A program made the position numbers and the translations under genes. This document shows, in pieces, positions 26,527-34,454 of a stretch of DNA of 64,000 nt (positions within the stretch are counted from its first letter, which is position 1; each line of letters starts with the position of its first letter). The stretch spans positions 1-64,000 of the forward strand of contig NZ_DS996818.1 in NCBI RefSeq assembly GCF_000156235.1, given 5' to 3'. Source of the stretch: Pseudovibrio sp000156235 (GTDB lineage Bacteria; Pseudomonadota; Alphaproteobacteria; Rhizobiales; Stappiaceae). The notes under the pieces are model-generated. The model ran no database searches, was not told where the DNA came from, and saw only the letters and a program-made list of their open reading frames with translations.

Positions 26527-26787
26527 TTAGGCCGCCTTCAAGTCAGGGTCGGTGTTTGGTTCGAATTGATGGTAAGTAAGTGCTGCAGAAACAACGCCCG
26601 GTGTCCGGTGGAGCTCGACCACTTGCTGATCAGCAAAGGTCTCATCCGTGTCTTCCACCGTGACGATGAGCTGCCTTGTTTCTTCATTGGTGATATGAAC
26701 TTCCACGCCCGGAAGGGCTGTGATTGCTTCGGAAACCTCTTGGGTCTTGCCCGGCTCGCAGGTCACAAGAACGCCGCAAATGTTCAT
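26527..26787 (-). CDS. napD: NapD, NapA-specific signal-peptide-binding chaperone
   Basis: 86 residues. It begins MNICGVLVTCEPGKTQEVSEAITALPGVEVH, the typical ferredoxin-like fold start of NapD, with VTVED and TPGVVSAALTYHQFE further on. NapD binds the Tat signal of NapA in the cytoplasm and holds back export until the cofactor is inserted. It overlaps the napF stop as ATGA and lies 13 bases before napA. Confidence 0.94.
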   Translation of the reverse strand: MNICGVLVTCEPGKTQEVSEAITALPGVEVHITNEETRQLIVTVEDTDETFADQQVVELHRTPGVVSAALTYHQFEPNTDPDLKAA

Positions 26788-27290
26788 AGAACCTCCTCTT
26801 GGAGTTTAATTTCACGCATTTCGATGGATCCATTGGGACAGGCAACAAGGCAGGCACCGCAGCCGGTACAGGCTTCACTGTCCAAATCAGGAATTTGCTG
26901 GCCACCAAGGCCAAGATGAAACCGGATTGCCCTCATCTCACAAAAGTCTGCGCAGGCCCGGCACGCGATCTTTTGAAAAGAGAGGCAGTTGGAGCCGATG
27001 GTCGCTTTCATCGCCCAGGGAGCCTCATCAGTCTTGACCAACGCTCCCTCCTTGCAGGCGTCAACACATTCCTCACAAAACGTGCAGGATCCCATGCCGA
27101 AATCGACAACAGCCAATCTGCTCCGTTCAGAAATAAGAAGGATCTTTTCAGGGCACGCGGAAACACAATCGCCGCAACCGGTGCAAGCATCCGAAAATTT
27201 ATCTATGATAATACTGTAGGGCGGGCACGGCTTATCCTCCGCATACTTGGATATACCAAGAAAACGCCGCCTCTCCATCTGCGTTTGCAT
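26784..27290 (-). CDS. napF: NapF, ferredoxin-type cytoplasmic protein
   Basis: 168 residues. It has three classical [4Fe-4S] motifs, CTGCGDCVSACP, CTFCEECVDAC and CTGCGACLVACP, and an extra cysteine group (CLSFQKIACRACADFC), the four-cluster NapF pattern. NapF acts in the cytoplasm in maturation of NapA. It is the first gene of the nap operon. The ATG at 27290 was chosen; an ATG at 27278 (MERRRFLG) is possible but has no ribosome site either. A perfect FNR-type box lies 61 bases upstream. Confidence 0.92.
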   Translation of the reverse strand: MQTQMERRRFLGISKYAEDKPCPPYSIIIDKFSDACTGCGDCVSACPEKILLISERSRLAVVDFGMGSCTFCEECVDACKEGALVKTDEAPWAMKATIGSNCLSFQKIACRACADFCEMRAIRFHLGLGGQQIPDLDSEACTGCGACLVACPNGSIEMREIKLQEEVL

Positions 27291-27322
27291 GATAGAATCA
27301 ACTTCTCAACTGAACTGAGAAA

Positions 27323-27364
27323 AATATATCAACGAGATTACTTTTGCATTTTGATTGCAATCAA
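27323..27364 (-). promoter_or_regulatory. FNR/NnrR-dependent promoter of the nap operon
   Basis: TTGATTGCAATCAA at 27351-27364 is a perfect FNR-family palindrome (TTGAT-N4-ATCAA). On the minus strand TATATT at 27323-27328 is placed as a -10 element, putting the start of transcription near 27316, with the box centred at about -41.5 as in class II FNR promoters. Regulation by an oxygen- or NO-responsive Crp/Fnr protein is inferred. Confidence 0.75.
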
Positions 27365-27750
27365 TTTGAAAGCTTGAGAAATACTAGTACAGAAAACTCA
27401 AGATTTAAAATTAACTTGAGTTTACATCTCACATTTCCGTGATGATTTAGCTTTCGTCCATATTTCAAATTACATCAAACCAAACTAATTTAGAGAATTC
27501 TGATGTAGAGTCAGTACGTTCCACTCAACAGGACAAAATCAGCGCTTGAATACCTTTGTTTTAAAGCTGAAATTTTGTACTGCTTCACTGCAGAGCACTC
27601 CCCCTCGCAGAACAGCTATCCGAGCCGCAAAAACTCTAAGTTTACAGTGGATTTCCGCGTATTTTTTCTTCCGTAAACCTACATGCTTTATGCAATTGAT
27701 TTGCACTATCAGATACGGTCAAAACGCGCTCAAAATCAGAGGGAAACTAC
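27365..27750. other. intergenic region upstream of nap
   Basis: An AT-rich stretch between the nap promoter and the 3' end of the porin gene. No convincing gene is seen, and in particular there is no napE- or napK-like small membrane protein. The porin gene ends here without a clear hairpin. Confidence 0.5.
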
Positions 27751-29031
27751 TTAGAAATCGACGGACATTTCGAGGCCGACAACCCACGCATCAGAGATGT
27801 TTGTCTGCCCATTTGGGTTCACAACGTATTGGCCATCCACCGTCGTATAGAACCACTGATTAAACTGAAAACGATGGTTCAGTTCGAAAACGAGTTCGAA
27901 GGTCTGACCGGGCAGATCCTCGCTATAGATGCCTAAGTAAAATGCACCTGCCGTGATGTCGTTATCACGGCTGTCAAACAGCCCTTTGTAATAAGCACCA
28001 CCGCTCACACCATAAGGGAAACTATTGATGCTTTGGCGCGGGGCCAACGTGAAAACACCCCAGATGTTAAGTCCCTGATCTTCTTGCTCTTCATAAACCA
28101 TTTGGTTGGCGATGAAGTAGAGCCCCCAGTTCCCCTCAATGATGTCATTTGGATCCACAAAACTGGTGTAATCGCTGGTATCATAGTACCCGCCAATCAT
28201 GTAACGCCCGGGTAGATATGGACCATTGCTTTCCTGCCCAACAAGCAGCCCACCTTCAGCAATAGCCAGCACACCATCTTCGGGATTGAACTTGAAGTTC
28301 AGCCCTTGCGTATCATTGTCTTGAGCATTCACATCAGCATTATAAGCGGCAACCGAAAGATACAGGAACTCCTCCGGCTTAACCGTTCCTCGCACACCCC
28401 ATTGGCTGAAGGGCGGCGTCGTAAAAGATGGTACGTTTTCAAGCAGCTGAGCCGGGTTACCGTTAACCGCCGTGTTCACATAAAGCGGGAATGCTTCACT
28501 GAAGGCAAAGTCGGTACCAGCCGACAATCTGCCGAGCGCAATCTCAATCCGATCATTGGCCAATGTCTGCAGAAAGTTCATCTGCGAAATGCCAAACACA
28601 TCACCAATGAAGATTTGCGCCACATCGAAGAAGTTATTGATGTCTTCGCCGGAGAGATCACGCCCGAGACCTTGGTACAAGCCCAAGCTGAAACTGGTTC
28701 CGTTCAATCCCAGCAATGTCTCAAGATCAAAGTCGACACTGGCATCAAGCGCCCCTGCATAAGCCAAAGATTGCCGCTCGCCACCAACCGGGTTTGCCAT
28801 GATGTCATGCGTATAATTCAGCTCTGGATCAATGCCCATATTATTGAGCTTGGTGCGATATCCGCCCCAGTCTCCAGTCGCGGTTTCCCAGCTGTTCCAG
28901 TCCAAAGGCCAGCGGCCTGATTGAGCAAAGGCCTCTCCCCCAAAACCCACGCAAAACCCAAAGCATGCTGCCGTCAGCCAGCAACACAATCTCAGTTCCT
29001 GCAAAAATATACGGGCAGAAAACGCTCGCAA
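27751..29031 (-). CDS. OprB-family carbohydrate-selective porin
   Basis: 426 residues from a TTG start at 29031, which has GAGAGG six bases upstream. A signal peptide ends near EAFAQ; the mature part begins with WETATGDWGGYRTKLNNMGIDPELNYTHD-like sequence, the hallmark start of OprB porins. It continues through a run of amphipathic strands (VDFDLETLLG, WGVRGTVKPEEFLYLSVAAYN, YMIGGYYD) and ends WVVGLEMSVDF, with the terminal aromatic residue of outer-membrane barrels. OprB porins let sugars diffuse across the outer membrane. It sits alone between nap and nor on the same strand, an unexpected place for a sugar porin. An inverted repeat 100 bases upstream may be its operator. Confidence 0.82.
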   Translation of the reverse strand: MRAFSARIFLQELRLCCWLTAACFGFCVGFGGEAFAQSGRWPLDWNSWETATGDWGGYRTKLNNMGIDPELNYTHDIMANPVGGERQSLAYAGALDASVDFDLETLLGLNGTSFSLGLYQGLGRDLSGEDINNFFDVAQIFIGDVFGISQMNFLQTLANDRIEIALGRLSAGTDFAFSEAFPLYVNTAVNGNPAQLLENVPSFTTPPFSQWGVRGTVKPEEFLYLSVAAYNADVNAQDNDTQGLNFKFNPEDGVLAIAEGGLLVGQESNGPYLPGRYMIGGYYDTSDYTSFVDPNDIIEGNWGLYFIANQMVYEEQEDQGLNIWGVFTLAPRQSINSFPYGVSGGAYYKGLFDSRDNDITAGAFYLGIYSEDLPGQTFELVFELNHRFQFNQWFYTTVDGQYVVNPNGQTNISDAWVVGLEMSVDF

Positions 29032-29126
29032 CTGCTGCCTCTCTCGATCAGAAGTCTAGGCCAGAAGGAACGCAAAACAACTCCAGCAAATCAGCACTAT
29101 GCTGGCACAATAATCAGCAGTCCTGA

Positions 29127-29144
29127 ATTGACAGAATTGTCAAT
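29127..29144. promoter_or_regulatory. inverted repeat upstream of the porin gene
   Basis: ATTGAC, six bases, GTCAAT, about 100 bases upstream of the OprB-like gene start. The arms resemble FNR half-sites (TTGAC/GTCAA) but the spacer is two bases too long, so a different dimeric regulator is more likely. Confidence 0.35.
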
Positions 29145-29171
29145 CAGATCAACGCAGTGACCACTTCTCAC

Positions 29172-29201
29172 AAAAAAAGCGCGACCTGAAGAGGCCGCGC
29201 T
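29172..29201 (-). terminator. terminator of the nor operon
   Basis: AGCGCGACCT (29178-29187) pairs with AGGCCGCGCT (29192-29201), a 10-bp stem with one mismatch and a 4-base loop. It is followed on the minus strand by a run of seven T. It lies 29 bases after the last gene of the nor cluster. Confidence 0.85.
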
Positions 29202-29229
29202 GAGATTCAACCTTCACTGAACTGTTCGA

Positions 29230-29478
29230 TCAGTCCAGCAATCCGTCCGATTTATCCATCAGGTATCGGATATGCTTCGCGAAGGGATATGCAAATGGAT
29301 AGCCGAACACAACACCTCCAGCCATCGCGAGATAGGGCGACATAACTGGCAACCCAACCCATGAGAAGATCAGCGACAAAAAGAAGAGGTTGATGCCAAC
29401 CGCTCCAATACCCAACGGGTAAAGATAGAGCGCCAGCCTTCTTACGCTGATGCGATTGCGGAGTTCGTCTTCAGTCAT
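29230..29478 (-). CDS. small two-TM membrane protein at the end of the nor operon
   Basis: 82 residues with two hydrophobic segments (about 17-41 and 46-65) and a conserved-looking PLGIGAVGINLFFLSLIFSWVGLP stretch. The start overlaps the stop of the preceding small gene as ATGA, so it is coupled to it. In Rhodobacter sphaeroides, norCBQD is followed by nnrT and nnrU, and in Paracoccus by norE and norF. By position and size this could be the nnrT counterpart, but I cannot prove homology. A role in nitric oxide reductase assembly or turnover is inferred from the operon only. Confidence 0.7.
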   Translation of the reverse strand: MTEDELRNRISVRRLALYLYPLGIGAVGINLFFLSLIFSWVGLPVMSPYLAMAGGVVFGYPFAYPFAKHIRYLMDKSDGLLD

Positions 29479-29666
29479 CTGCCTTTAACGACCCTGTGAA
29501 CGACATAAAGTGAAACAACAAGCATAACTGTTGCCAGCAAAAACCAGAGTTCAGCGGTCGCACTTTGCGGCTGAGGCACAGGGCGCTGATACCCGGAAAC
29601 CGCCGACATTGCGGACAAAGGCAGTAGACCCGCCATAAAGCCCATAACCATATAGAAAAGCTTCAT
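29475..29666 (-). CDS. very small exported or membrane protein after norD
   Basis: 63 residues, two hydrophobic segments: MKLFYMVMGFMAGLLPLSAMSA (signal peptide or first TM) and AELWFLLATVMLVVSLYVVHRVV (TM), separated by a Pro/Gln-rich loop. It begins three bases after the norD stop and overlaps the next gene by four bases, so it is part of the nor transcript. NorF of Paracoccus is a small two-TM protein of similar size, but the sequence is not recognised with confidence. Confidence 0.65.
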   Translation of the reverse strand: MKLFYMVMGFMAGLLPLSAMSAVSGYQRPVPQPQSATAELWFLLATVMLVVSLYVVHRVVKGR

Positions 29667-29669
29667 AAT

Positions 29670-31622
29670 CTAATACTCCCTTGTCAGGCTTCTGTAGATA
29701 TCAGGTAGCGCGCGAGTAAGACGCTCCGGATTTGGGAACAATGTGTAACCACCCTTGCCGAAGATCCGGGCAAACCAGTCCTGCCCATCCTCATCAACAA
29801 TCACACCATGAACCGCCATGCCTTGGCGACGCGCTTCACGAACAGCCATGTGGCTGTCTTCAATGCCGTGAATGCCCTCATAGTGATCCAGGTCGTTTGG
29901 CTTTCCATCTGTTAGTACAAGCAAAAGCTTCCGCTGTGTTTGCTGCAAGGCAAGCTGCGCGGTTGTATGCCGGATCGCAGCACCCAGACGGGTGTAATAA
30001 CAAGGCTTGAGACCACCAATCTTCGCGATCACCTCATCAGTCATCGGCTCATCGAAGCCTTTGGCTTTGTTCATGAAAACGCGGTCTCGTTTCAAGGATG
30101 AGAAGCCCCAGACGCCAAGATGATCACCACTTGCATCGATACCGCCAGACAGTGCAGCCAAAGCAGCACCAGCAATTTCGATTACGCTGGAATCGCCAAC
30201 CGCACTCTCTGTGGAGCGGGATGTATCAAGCAACATCGCAACGGAAAGATCACGCTCAACCGCGCGGGCATCCTGGAAGATCCGATCGGACGCATACCCG
30301 GATGCCTTCAGATCCACTTGCGCTGTAACCAACGCATCCAGATCCAGCTCAGAACCTTCCGCCTGACGCATCTGCATAATCCGCTTCGGACGCAAAGCTT
30401 CAAACTGGCGTTTCACCTGCCGGATACGGCGTCTGTGATAGGCATCTGTCAGCAGCACGCTTTCGTAATCAGGCTCGGCGTCTTTCTCAAGAACGCGGCA
30501 GTGATCCTCTAGGAACTTGCGCTGACGATGATCCCATTCAGGATAAGTGTATTTGTCGGAAAGGCGCTCGTGGTCCGCATCTTCCGGAGACAAATCTAGA
30601 TGCAAACGCAAACGCGTCGCGGCTTTCCGCTGATTTTTGGAAAGGCTGATGTAGTCCTGATCATCAGCTGCTTTCTGCGCATTTTCCTCTTCGTCATCGT
30701 CAGTACTACGATTGAGGTTCATGCTTTCTACCCAGGAGAGGATCGCCTCAAACCGGTGCAGAATAAAACTGTCTTTTCGATCCGCCTGCTCACGCTTCTC
30801 GCGCTTCGCTTTGCGTTTCGATGTCGCGTTGGCACCTTGCGGTGTTGGCGGAGCTTGCTCATCTGAGCGCTCTTCTCCCCGTTCACCGTTGACCAACTCA
30901 CTGGAAACCCAGATCGGCACAGGCGCAAAGGTGCAATATCCACGTGGAGCCTGCAGCTTCCAACGCTCATCAACACATTCCATCGCCTTGCGAATAGTTG
31001 CACTTGTGCTGGTCACCGCACGCGGTCCACCAAGCAATTCCAGAACAATAGCTTCAACCGCAGCTTCCCATTCAGGAAGACTTGGACGCTTACGAGTTTG
31101 CAACAAAAACTCGCAGGATTCACGGAAGAACTTCTGCAGGCCGCTGCACTTTTCCCAAACACGCTCAATAGCTTGCTTGGCCAAAGCCAACGCCTGAACA
31201 TCCGCCTGCAAAGGATCTTCCGGCATTTTCTGAACATCACAGTTGGCCGCAAAAGCAGCAAGCCAGATGTAATGCGCGCGATTCATCTCCGCACTTGGGA
31301 AAACACCAAGAACCGGCGGAAGTCTTAAACGCTCACCATCAAACTCGGAGAGAAAAATAGTCTCAGCCGCGTTACCCAGTTTGCGTTTGACGGGCATACG
31401 GTAGGTTGAAGCGGTCGCCGGAGCTTGACTGATCTCGACTTTCGCTTCACCACCTAACCCGCGAAACACCACTTGCACGGAGGTACGAAGCTTAGCCAGC
31501 TCGACCTCCATATCTTCGTAGTGCACTGGAGCACCCAGGCTTGAAGCATAATCATGCCACAGATTACCTACGGCTTCTTCAGGCTCTAAAAACTCCAGTA
31601 TTTGCTCTTTCATCAGGCTCAC
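29670..31622 (-). CDS. norD: NorD, VWA-domain activator of nitric oxide reductase
   Basis: 650 residues. The C-terminal third is a von Willebrand factor A domain with the metal-site motif DTSRST (SVAMLLDTSRSTES), a following threonine region (YYTRLGAAIRHTT) and LLVLTDGKPND. The N-terminal part is a poorly conserved helical region, with an acidic/basic linker near the centre (EERSDEQAPPTPQG...KRKAKREKREQ). NorD works with the AAA+ protein NorQ to insert the non-heme iron into NorCB. It overlaps norQ by four bases (ATGA). Confidence 0.93.
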   Translation of the reverse strand: MSLMKEQILEFLEPEEAVGNLWHDYASSLGAPVHYEDMEVELAKLRTSVQVVFRGLGGEAKVEISQAPATASTYRMPVKRKLGNAAETIFLSEFDGERLRLPPVLGVFPSAEMNRAHYIWLAAFAANCDVQKMPEDPLQADVQALALAKQAIERVWEKCSGLQKFFRESCEFLLQTRKRPSLPEWEAAVEAIVLELLGGPRAVTSTSATIRKAMECVDERWKLQAPRGYCTFAPVPIWVSSELVNGERGEERSDEQAPPTPQGANATSKRKAKREKREQADRKDSFILHRFEAILSWVESMNLNRSTDDDEEENAQKAADDQDYISLSKNQRKAATRLRLHLDLSPEDADHERLSDKYTYPEWDHRQRKFLEDHCRVLEKDAEPDYESVLLTDAYHRRRIRQVKRQFEALRPKRIMQMRQAEGSELDLDALVTAQVDLKASGYASDRIFQDARAVERDLSVAMLLDTSRSTESAVGDSSVIEIAGAALAALSGGIDASGDHLGVWGFSSLKRDRVFMNKAKGFDEPMTDEVIAKIGGLKPCYYTRLGAAIRHTTAQLALQQTQRKLLLVLTDGKPNDLDHYEGIHGIEDSHMAVREARRQGMAVHGVIVDEDGQDWFARIFGKGGYTLFPNPERLTRALPDIYRSLTREY

Positions 31623-32416
31623 CCGTAAACAACTGCGATCAAATCACGAAGCGCAACCTGAACATCAGGTTCATCACTCAGCGGTTCAACAACAGAGTAT
31701 TGCAGTGCTTTGTCGACTGGCATACCACCAGCAATCAGGGATGCTGCATAGATCAGCAAGCGGGTTGAGACACCCTCTTCCAGATCCAGGCTGGAAAGAC
31801 CACGGATATGGCCGGCAAGACGAACCAGGTTCTTGGTACGCTCAACATCAAGTCCGCTTTCTTTAGCAACAACCTGAATTTCAGTTTCCGCATCAGGGAA
31901 ATCGAAGGTGGTTGAGAGGAAGCGCTGCCGTGTGGAAGGCTTCATCTGCTTCAGAACGTTCTGATAGCCGGGGTTATAGCTGGCAACGAGCATAAAGTTC
32001 GGAGGAGCTTGCAGCTCTTCGCCAGTTCTCTCAATGATGAGACGACGACGGTTATCGGTCAGCGGGTGCAGAACAACCGCAACGTCTTTCCGTGCTTCGA
32101 TCACTTCATCAAGATAGCAGATCGCACCTTCACGAACAGCGCGGGTCAGCGGGCCATCAACCCACTCAGTCACGCCGCCTTTAAGCAGGTAACGACCAAT
32201 CAGGTCTGCTGCGGAAAGATCATCGTGGCAAGCCACGGTGTAGATCGGGCGACCCAGCTTCGCGGCCATGTGTTCCACGAAGCGGGTTTTGCCGCAGCCC
32301 GTCGGCCCCTTCAAAAGAAGGGGCAGACCTTTGTTAAAAGCCGTTTCAAATAATGCACATTCATCGGCGATTGGCTGATAATAGGGCACATCAAAAACGT
32401 GGTTCTGTACAGTCAT
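31619..32416 (-). CDS. norQ: NorQ, MoxR-family AAA+ ATPase
   Basis: 265 residues. Walker A is GPTGCGKT at 37-44, Walker B ICYLDEV, and the body is that of the NirQ/NorQ/CbbQ group (CHDDLSAADLIGRYLLKGG, MLVASYNPGYQ, STTFDFPD). It forms hexamers that, with the VWA protein NorD, remodel nitric oxide reductase for metal insertion. The start ATG overlaps the norB stop by one base (TAATG). Confidence 0.95.
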   Translation of the reverse strand: MTVQNHVFDVPYYQPIADECALFETAFNKGLPLLLKGPTGCGKTRFVEHMAAKLGRPIYTVACHDDLSAADLIGRYLLKGGVTEWVDGPLTRAVREGAICYLDEVIEARKDVAVVLHPLTDNRRRLIIERTGEELQAPPNFMLVASYNPGYQNVLKQMKPSTRQRFLSTTFDFPDAETEIQVVAKESGLDVERTKNLVRLAGHIRGLSSLDLEEGVSTRLLIYAASLIAGGMPVDKALQYSVVEPLSDEPDVQVALRDLIAVVYG

Positions 32417-33801
32417 TAACGACCACCTTCCAGAACTGCTTGGGCTTCAGGGTTGCTTCCGGTTACTGGTTTGGAACCAGATGTCTCGGTGAACAGTTCC
32501 TTCCGTGGTACGAGCACGGAGTAGATGAACAGGATTGCACCGAGTACAACAGCTGCACCAGCACCGAAGCGCATGATGTAGAACACTGTCAGCTGATCCT
32601 GAACGGTCATGAAGTCTTCACCAACAACACGCTGCATGTGTGTCTGGATGGTACCAGCAAATGTCAGCACGAAGGTCATGAAGGACATACCACCGGTCAT
32701 GAGCCAGAAGCTGCCCATATTGATAACCTGGTTGTATGGGTTACGACCCTTCAGCATTGGCATTGCGTAGGTGAATACTGCAAGGTTCAGAGCAACGTAT
32801 GCGCCGAAGAAGGCAAGGTGACCATGCGCTGCAGTGATCTGAGTACCGTGTGAGTAGAAGTTCACACCGTGCAGAGTATGCAGGAAGCCCCATACGCCAG
32901 CGCCGAAGAACGCGACAGTTGCGGAACCGAGAGACCACAGCAGAGCTGCTTTGTTTGGATGGTTCTTACGACCCTTCCAGACCATGACGAAGGAGAAGGT
33001 CATCATCAGGAAGAATGGAATAACTTCCAGAGTTGAGAAGATGGAACCAATCCACTGCCAGTAGCCAGGCAAGCCAATCCAGTAGTAGTGGTGGCCTGTA
33101 CCAAGAATACCGGAGAACAGAGCGGTTGCTACGATGATGTAGAGCCATTTCTCGATAACTTCGCGGTCAACACCGGTGAGCTTCAGCATCAGGAAGCCGA
33201 GGATGGAAGCCATCACGAGTTCCCAGGTACCTTCCACCCAAAGGTGAACAACATACCACCAGTACATTTTGTCCAGGCTGAGGTTTGCAGGGTTGTAGAA
33301 TGCAAACAGCCACAGCAGGGAAAGAGCCCACAGACCGATCACCAGGATGTTGGTGATTGCAGTCTTACGACCTTTCAGCACAGTCATGGAGATGTTGAAC
33401 AGGAAGATCAGTGCAGCAACAAGAATGCCGACTTTAACCCAGAGCGGCTGCTCAAGGAACTCACGACCTTCGTGAATGCCGAAGATATAGCTGACAACAG
33501 CACCCAGAGTACCAACAACCAGAATAAGCAACTGGATGTAAGCGAGCTTTACGGAATGGATTTCCCGCTCACTCTCTTCAGGAATGATGAAGTAAGCCGC
33601 ACCGAAGAAGCCGAGCAGAAGCCAGACGACCAGCGCGTTGGTGTGCAACATGCGAACGATGTTGAACGGCAGCAACTCCGAAAGGAAGTTAGGTGAAACG
33701 TAAATCCAGCCGCCGATCAAACCGACGAGAACCTGGATTGCAAATAGTCCAAGCGCAGCTACGAAGTAAGCATACGCAACTTTTTGAGAACTGTATTTCA
33801 T
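32416..33801 (-). CDS. norB: NorB, catalytic subunit of cytochrome c-dependent nitric oxide reductase
   Basis: 461 residues, twelve membrane helices, heme-copper oxidase superfamily. Conserved histidines are in RMLHTNALVVW (low-spin heme), GTGHHYYWIGLPGYW (FeB and high-spin heme region), and FYSHGTQITAAHGHLAFFG. Acidic residues typical of cNOR appear in HLWVEGTWE and STLEVIPFF. It reduces two NO to N2O, with electrons from NorC. The length matches short-chain cNorB, not the longer quinol-type qNor. It is 11 bases after norC. Confidence 0.97.
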   Translation of the reverse strand: MKYSSQKVAYAYFVAALGLFAIQVLVGLIGGWIYVSPNFLSELLPFNIVRMLHTNALVVWLLLGFFGAAYFIIPEESEREIHSVKLAYIQLLILVVGTLGAVVSYIFGIHEGREFLEQPLWVKVGILVAALIFLFNISMTVLKGRKTAITNILVIGLWALSLLWLFAFYNPANLSLDKMYWWYVVHLWVEGTWELVMASILGFLMLKLTGVDREVIEKWLYIIVATALFSGILGTGHHYYWIGLPGYWQWIGSIFSTLEVIPFFLMMTFSFVMVWKGRKNHPNKAALLWSLGSATVAFFGAGVWGFLHTLHGVNFYSHGTQITAAHGHLAFFGAYVALNLAVFTYAMPMLKGRNPYNQVINMGSFWLMTGGMSFMTFVLTFAGTIQTHMQRVVGEDFMTVQDQLTVFYIMRFGAGAAVVLGAILFIYSVLVPRKELFTETSGSKPVTGSNPEAQAVLEGGR

Positions 33802-33812
33802 AATACCACCCC

Positions 33813-34265
33813 TTAACCAGCGTCGTTCGGTGGCCAGTCTTGCGTGTTGGTCTTGTCAGCCCAACGCAAGAATTCTGAGAGGCCGCGGACTTCTTCTTCT
33901 GTCAGCTTGAAGTATGGCATCTGACGACGCCCTTCGATGCCGCTAGGTTGAGATTCCATCCATGAGCCAAGAGTTTCAGCAGCATCATCTGGATCATCCA
34001 GAACACCCCAACGTGTCATCACGTTGCCGACTTCTGGTGCAAAGTAAGCACCTTCACCATGCAGTGTGTGACAGTTGATGCAGGAATGCTTTTCCCAAAC
34101 GTGCTTACCAAGGACGACTTCGTCCGTAAGCGGAGCCTTAGCAGTCGATTCATTCACGACGTAAAGGTGGCTGTCGATTGAGAGCACGGCAAATATGCCT
34201 ATGAAGAATAAGGATCCCCCATAAAAAATATTTCGTGCCCGCGATTTTGTAAGGAATTCTGACAT
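33813..34265 (-). CDS. norC: NorC, membrane-anchored cytochrome c subunit of nitric oxide reductase
   Basis: 150 residues: one N-terminal membrane anchor (about 12-31, NIFYGGSLFFIGIFAVLSID), the heme site CINCH at 62-66 followed by TLHGEGAYFAPEV, and a candidate axial Met116 in RRQMPYFKLT. NorC receives electrons from soluble cytochromes or pseudoazurin and gives them to NorB. It is the first gene of norCBQD. Upstream lie an FNR-type box and a -10-like hexamer. Confidence 0.96.
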   Translation of the reverse strand: MSEFLTKSRARNIFYGGSLFFIGIFAVLSIDSHLYVVNESTAKAPLTDEVVLGKHVWEKHSCINCHTLHGEGAYFAPEVGNVMTRWGVLDDPDDAAETLGSWMESQPSGIEGRRQMPYFKLTEEEVRGLSEFLRWADKTNTQDWPPNDAG

Positions 34266-34298
34266 CTACGGAATCCTATCGTGGTTACGGTCCCGAAG

Positions 34299-34340
34299 AT
34301 GATAAAATTGACGCCAGTGGCGAAGTTTGTGCTAGAACAA
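34299..34340 (-). promoter_or_regulatory. NnrR/Dnr-type promoter of norCBQD
   Basis: On the minus strand TTGTTCTAGCACAA (34327-34340) is an FNR-family palindrome of the TTGT-N6-ACAA kind. TATCAT at 34299-34304 is placed as a -10 element so that the box centre falls at about -41.5. The adjacent Crp/Fnr gene encodes the likely activator. Confidence 0.55.
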
Positions 34341-34346
34341 CCTATT

Positions 34347-34358
34347 CGGTAATTACCG
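34347..34358. promoter_or_regulatory. palindrome upstream of the norC box
   Basis: CGGTAATTACCG, a perfect 12-base palindrome 19 bases upstream of the FNR-type box, centre to centre. It could bind a second regulator of nor. I do not recognise it as a known NsrR or NorR site. Confidence 0.35.
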
Positions 34359-34410
34359 GATATGTAAGAAATAATTCAAATAAAACAATGAGATACAAAA
34401 TCGAGAATAC

Positions 34411-34431
34411 TGGTACTTATGCCTAGTACCA
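34411..34431 (-). terminator. possible weak terminator of the Crp/Fnr gene
   Basis: TGGTACT (34411-34417) and AGTACCA (34425-34431) pair around a 7-base loop, 24 bases after the regulator's stop. On the minus strand a loose T-rich stretch follows (ATTCTCGATTTTG). It separates the regulator gene from the nor promoter. Confidence 0.35.
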
Positions 34432-34454
34432 CACGCATGAGTACCCTGCCCTAC

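Noticed and set aside
27291..27750. Search for napE or napK upstream of napF
   Set aside because: No frame with a single hydrophobic helix and start site; the FNR promoter directly precedes napF.
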